Assembly: GCA_037131575.1 (NCBI GenBank)
Contig: JBAXQV010000157.1
Span: 1-7,438, forward strand
DNA: 7,438 bases
Source of the DNA: VFMC01 sp037131575
GTDB taxonomy: Bacteria; Actinomycetota; Acidimicrobiia; Acidimicrobiales; Ilumatobacteraceae
Reading direction: 5' to 3'
Shown: positions 6,624 through 7,438 of the stretch, piece after piece
Layout: every line of letters begins with the position of its first letter
Position numbering within the stretch: position 1 is the stretch's first letter
Notes under the pieces: generated by a model
Told to the model about the DNA's origin: nothing
Database searches by the model: none
The model's input: only the letters and a program-made list of their open reading frames with translations
Made by a program: the position numbers and the translations under genes

Positions 6624-6944
6624 TCACCGTCTTTTGACGCGTATGTCGAACGACTCGATCACAGCGCCCACAGTGGCCTCCAAACGGGTGCGGAGATCGG
6701 CTTCGAGAAAGCGAAGTTGGGTGGCCCACGCGGGGTCGTCGACCTCCACCACCAAGCGGTTCCCGTCGAGTTTCACCGGTTGCACATGGGCCGCAACGGC
6801 GCTGCCCACCATCTCGTCCCAGCGGCCGAACAACCCGCCCATCGAGTTCACCGCCGACGGCGACACGGCCTTTCCGCCTGGCCCGCGCAACGACTTCACC
6901 ACGCCTGTCACACTGTCGCTCAACGGCACCGGATCGCGGCTCAT
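6624..6944 (-). CDS. dciA: DUF721 family protein (DciA-like, Rv0004-type)
   Basis: A 106-aa protein almost entirely made of a DUF721 domain. The sequence FGRWDEMVGSAVAAHVQPVKLDGNRLVVEVDDPAWATQLRFL (about 39-80) carries the family pattern: W..MVG, then a histidine before P, then L.V.V followed by .WA..L. It ends with a short beta segment, ESFDIRVKRR. The DUF721 protein between recF and gyrB in actinobacteria (Rv0004) is regarded as DciA, which binds the replicative helicase DnaB and helps load it. That role is inferred here from family and position. It starts 11 bases after recF and has no clear Shine-Dalgarno. TAAGTT, overlapping the recF stop, could act as a -10 box 8 bases before the ATG, so a leaderless or coupled start is possible. 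It is shorter than many DciA proteins, having little beyond the core. Confidence 0.85.
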   Translation of the reverse strand: MSRDPVPLSDSVTGVVKSLRGPGGKAVSPSAVNSMGGLFGRWDEMVGSAVAAHVQPVKLDGNRLVVEVDDPAWATQLRFLEADLRTRLEATVGAVIESFDIRVKRR

Positions 6945-6955
6945 GTGACGTGAAC

Positions 6956-7438
6956 TTACTTGCCGTCAACCGCAGGGTCGATGTGCCCAGCCGGCGGCGC
7001 GGTGCCTGCCACGATGTGCACCGTCGCATCGGGTCGGGCCGCTGTCGGCAGGGCCGACGCCGTGGTGAGCACCACCTGCCCGGCGGGAAGGTGACGCAAC
7101 AGCGCGGTGGCTCGCTCGTCGTCGAGTTCGCTGAGCACATCGTCGAGCACCAGCACTGGTGCGCTTCCCGTGCGCTCGGCGACCAGGCGATGGGCGGCGA
7201 GCCGCAAGGCGAGCGCCAGCGTGCGCTGCTCACCCTGTGAGGCATGGGTGCGAGCCGGCATTCCGTTGAGTAACAGATCCACATCGTCGCGATGCGGCCC
7301 CACGGTCGACACACCGCGGCGCACATCGTCGACACGAGCCACGGCCAATGCCTCGGCCAACCCTCGCCGGCGCCAGTCGGGTTCGTAGCGCAACTCCACC
7401 GCGGCGGGCCGCCCGGCGAGCTGTTCGTAGGCCTCACC
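6956..7438 (-). CDS. recF: RecF, C-terminal part (partial at window edge)
   Basis: The last 160 residues of RecF, the SMC-like ATPase that binds single/double-strand junctions and works with RecO and RecR to load RecA at gaps. The frame is open to the right edge, so the N-terminal Walker A half is outside the window. Visible are VSTVGPHRDDVDLLLNG (43-59 of the fragment), the ABC signature SQGEQR (67-72), and Walker B with D-loop, PVLVLDDVLSELD (94-106). These residues build the composite ATP site on dimerisation. The tail after LTTASALP is about 30 residues and low in complexity (AGTAPPAGHIDPAVDGK). The stop TAA is 11 bases before the DUF721 start. The GTG at 7399 is only an internal codon, not the real start. 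Confidence 0.96.
   Translation of the reverse strand, partial: GEAYEQLAGRPAAVELRYEPDWRRRGLAEALAVARVDDVRRGVSTVGPHRDDVDLLLNGMPARTHASQGEQRTLALALRLAAHRLVAERTGSAPVLVLDDVLSELDDERATALLRHLPAGQVVLTTASALPTAARPDATVHIVAGTAPPAGHIDPAVDGK

Noticed and set aside
6586..7437. A 283-codon minus-strand frame across recF and DUF721
   Set aside because: Out of frame with RecF and DUF721, both of which show clear motifs; the product is Arg/Pro-rich.
1..7438. CRISPR array, insertion sequence or prophage genes
   Set aside because: No regularly spaced repeats, transposase or integrase motifs were found on either strand.

Overview
The window is a GC-rich stretch of actinobacterial chromosome in which every convincing gene lies on the minus strand. 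Read in the direction of transcription (right to left), the order is recF (3' part only), a DUF721/DciA-family gene, gyrB, gyrA, a short TadE/TadG-like membrane protein, a DUF3566 membrane protein, tRNA-Ile(GAT), and the 5' part of an MFS exporter that runs off the left edge. The order recF-DUF721-gyrB-gyrA-DUF3566-tRNA-Ile is the classic origin-proximal block of Actinomycetota (compare M. tuberculosis recF, Rv0004, gyrB, gyrA, Rv0007, ileT). The gyrase sequences are clearly not mycobacterial: GyrA has Ser, not Ala, at the quinolone position, and GyrB reads ARDPRTQAILPIRGK. I infer a deep-branching actinobacterium, perhaps class Acidimicrobiia, but the class assignment is a guess from sequence feel.

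Region by region: 6956-7438 encodes the RecF ABC-ATPase C-terminal half. 6624-6944 encodes a 106-aa DUF721 protein. 6453-6623 is the only sizeable gap in the replication part and forms the gyrB leader, with a candidate -10 box, a 7-bp inverted repeat and a Shine-Dalgarno. 4494-6452 and 2011-4494 are gyrB and gyrA, overlapping by one base (TGATG). 1699-2004 is a TadE/TadG-like gene 6 bases behind gyrA. 1615-1698 holds a GC-rich hairpin and a -10 box placed for a leaderless transcript of the DUF3566 gene (802-1614). 688-761 is tRNA-Ile. 1-619 is an MFS exporter whose start appears broken or non-canonical. No gene-free stretch exceeds 300 bases.

Functionally, RecF (gap repair), the DciA-like protein (linked to replicative helicase loading) and the two gyrase subunits (negative supercoiling) form a replication and topology cluster. 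The two small membrane proteins behind gyrA have no established link to it. I do not see a clearly new multi-gene system. The least ordinary items are the isolated pilus-type TadE-like gene wedged between gyrA and DUF3566, the structured gyrB leader containing a 16-bp motif repeated inside gyrB, and the apparent one-base defect at the start of the MFS gene.
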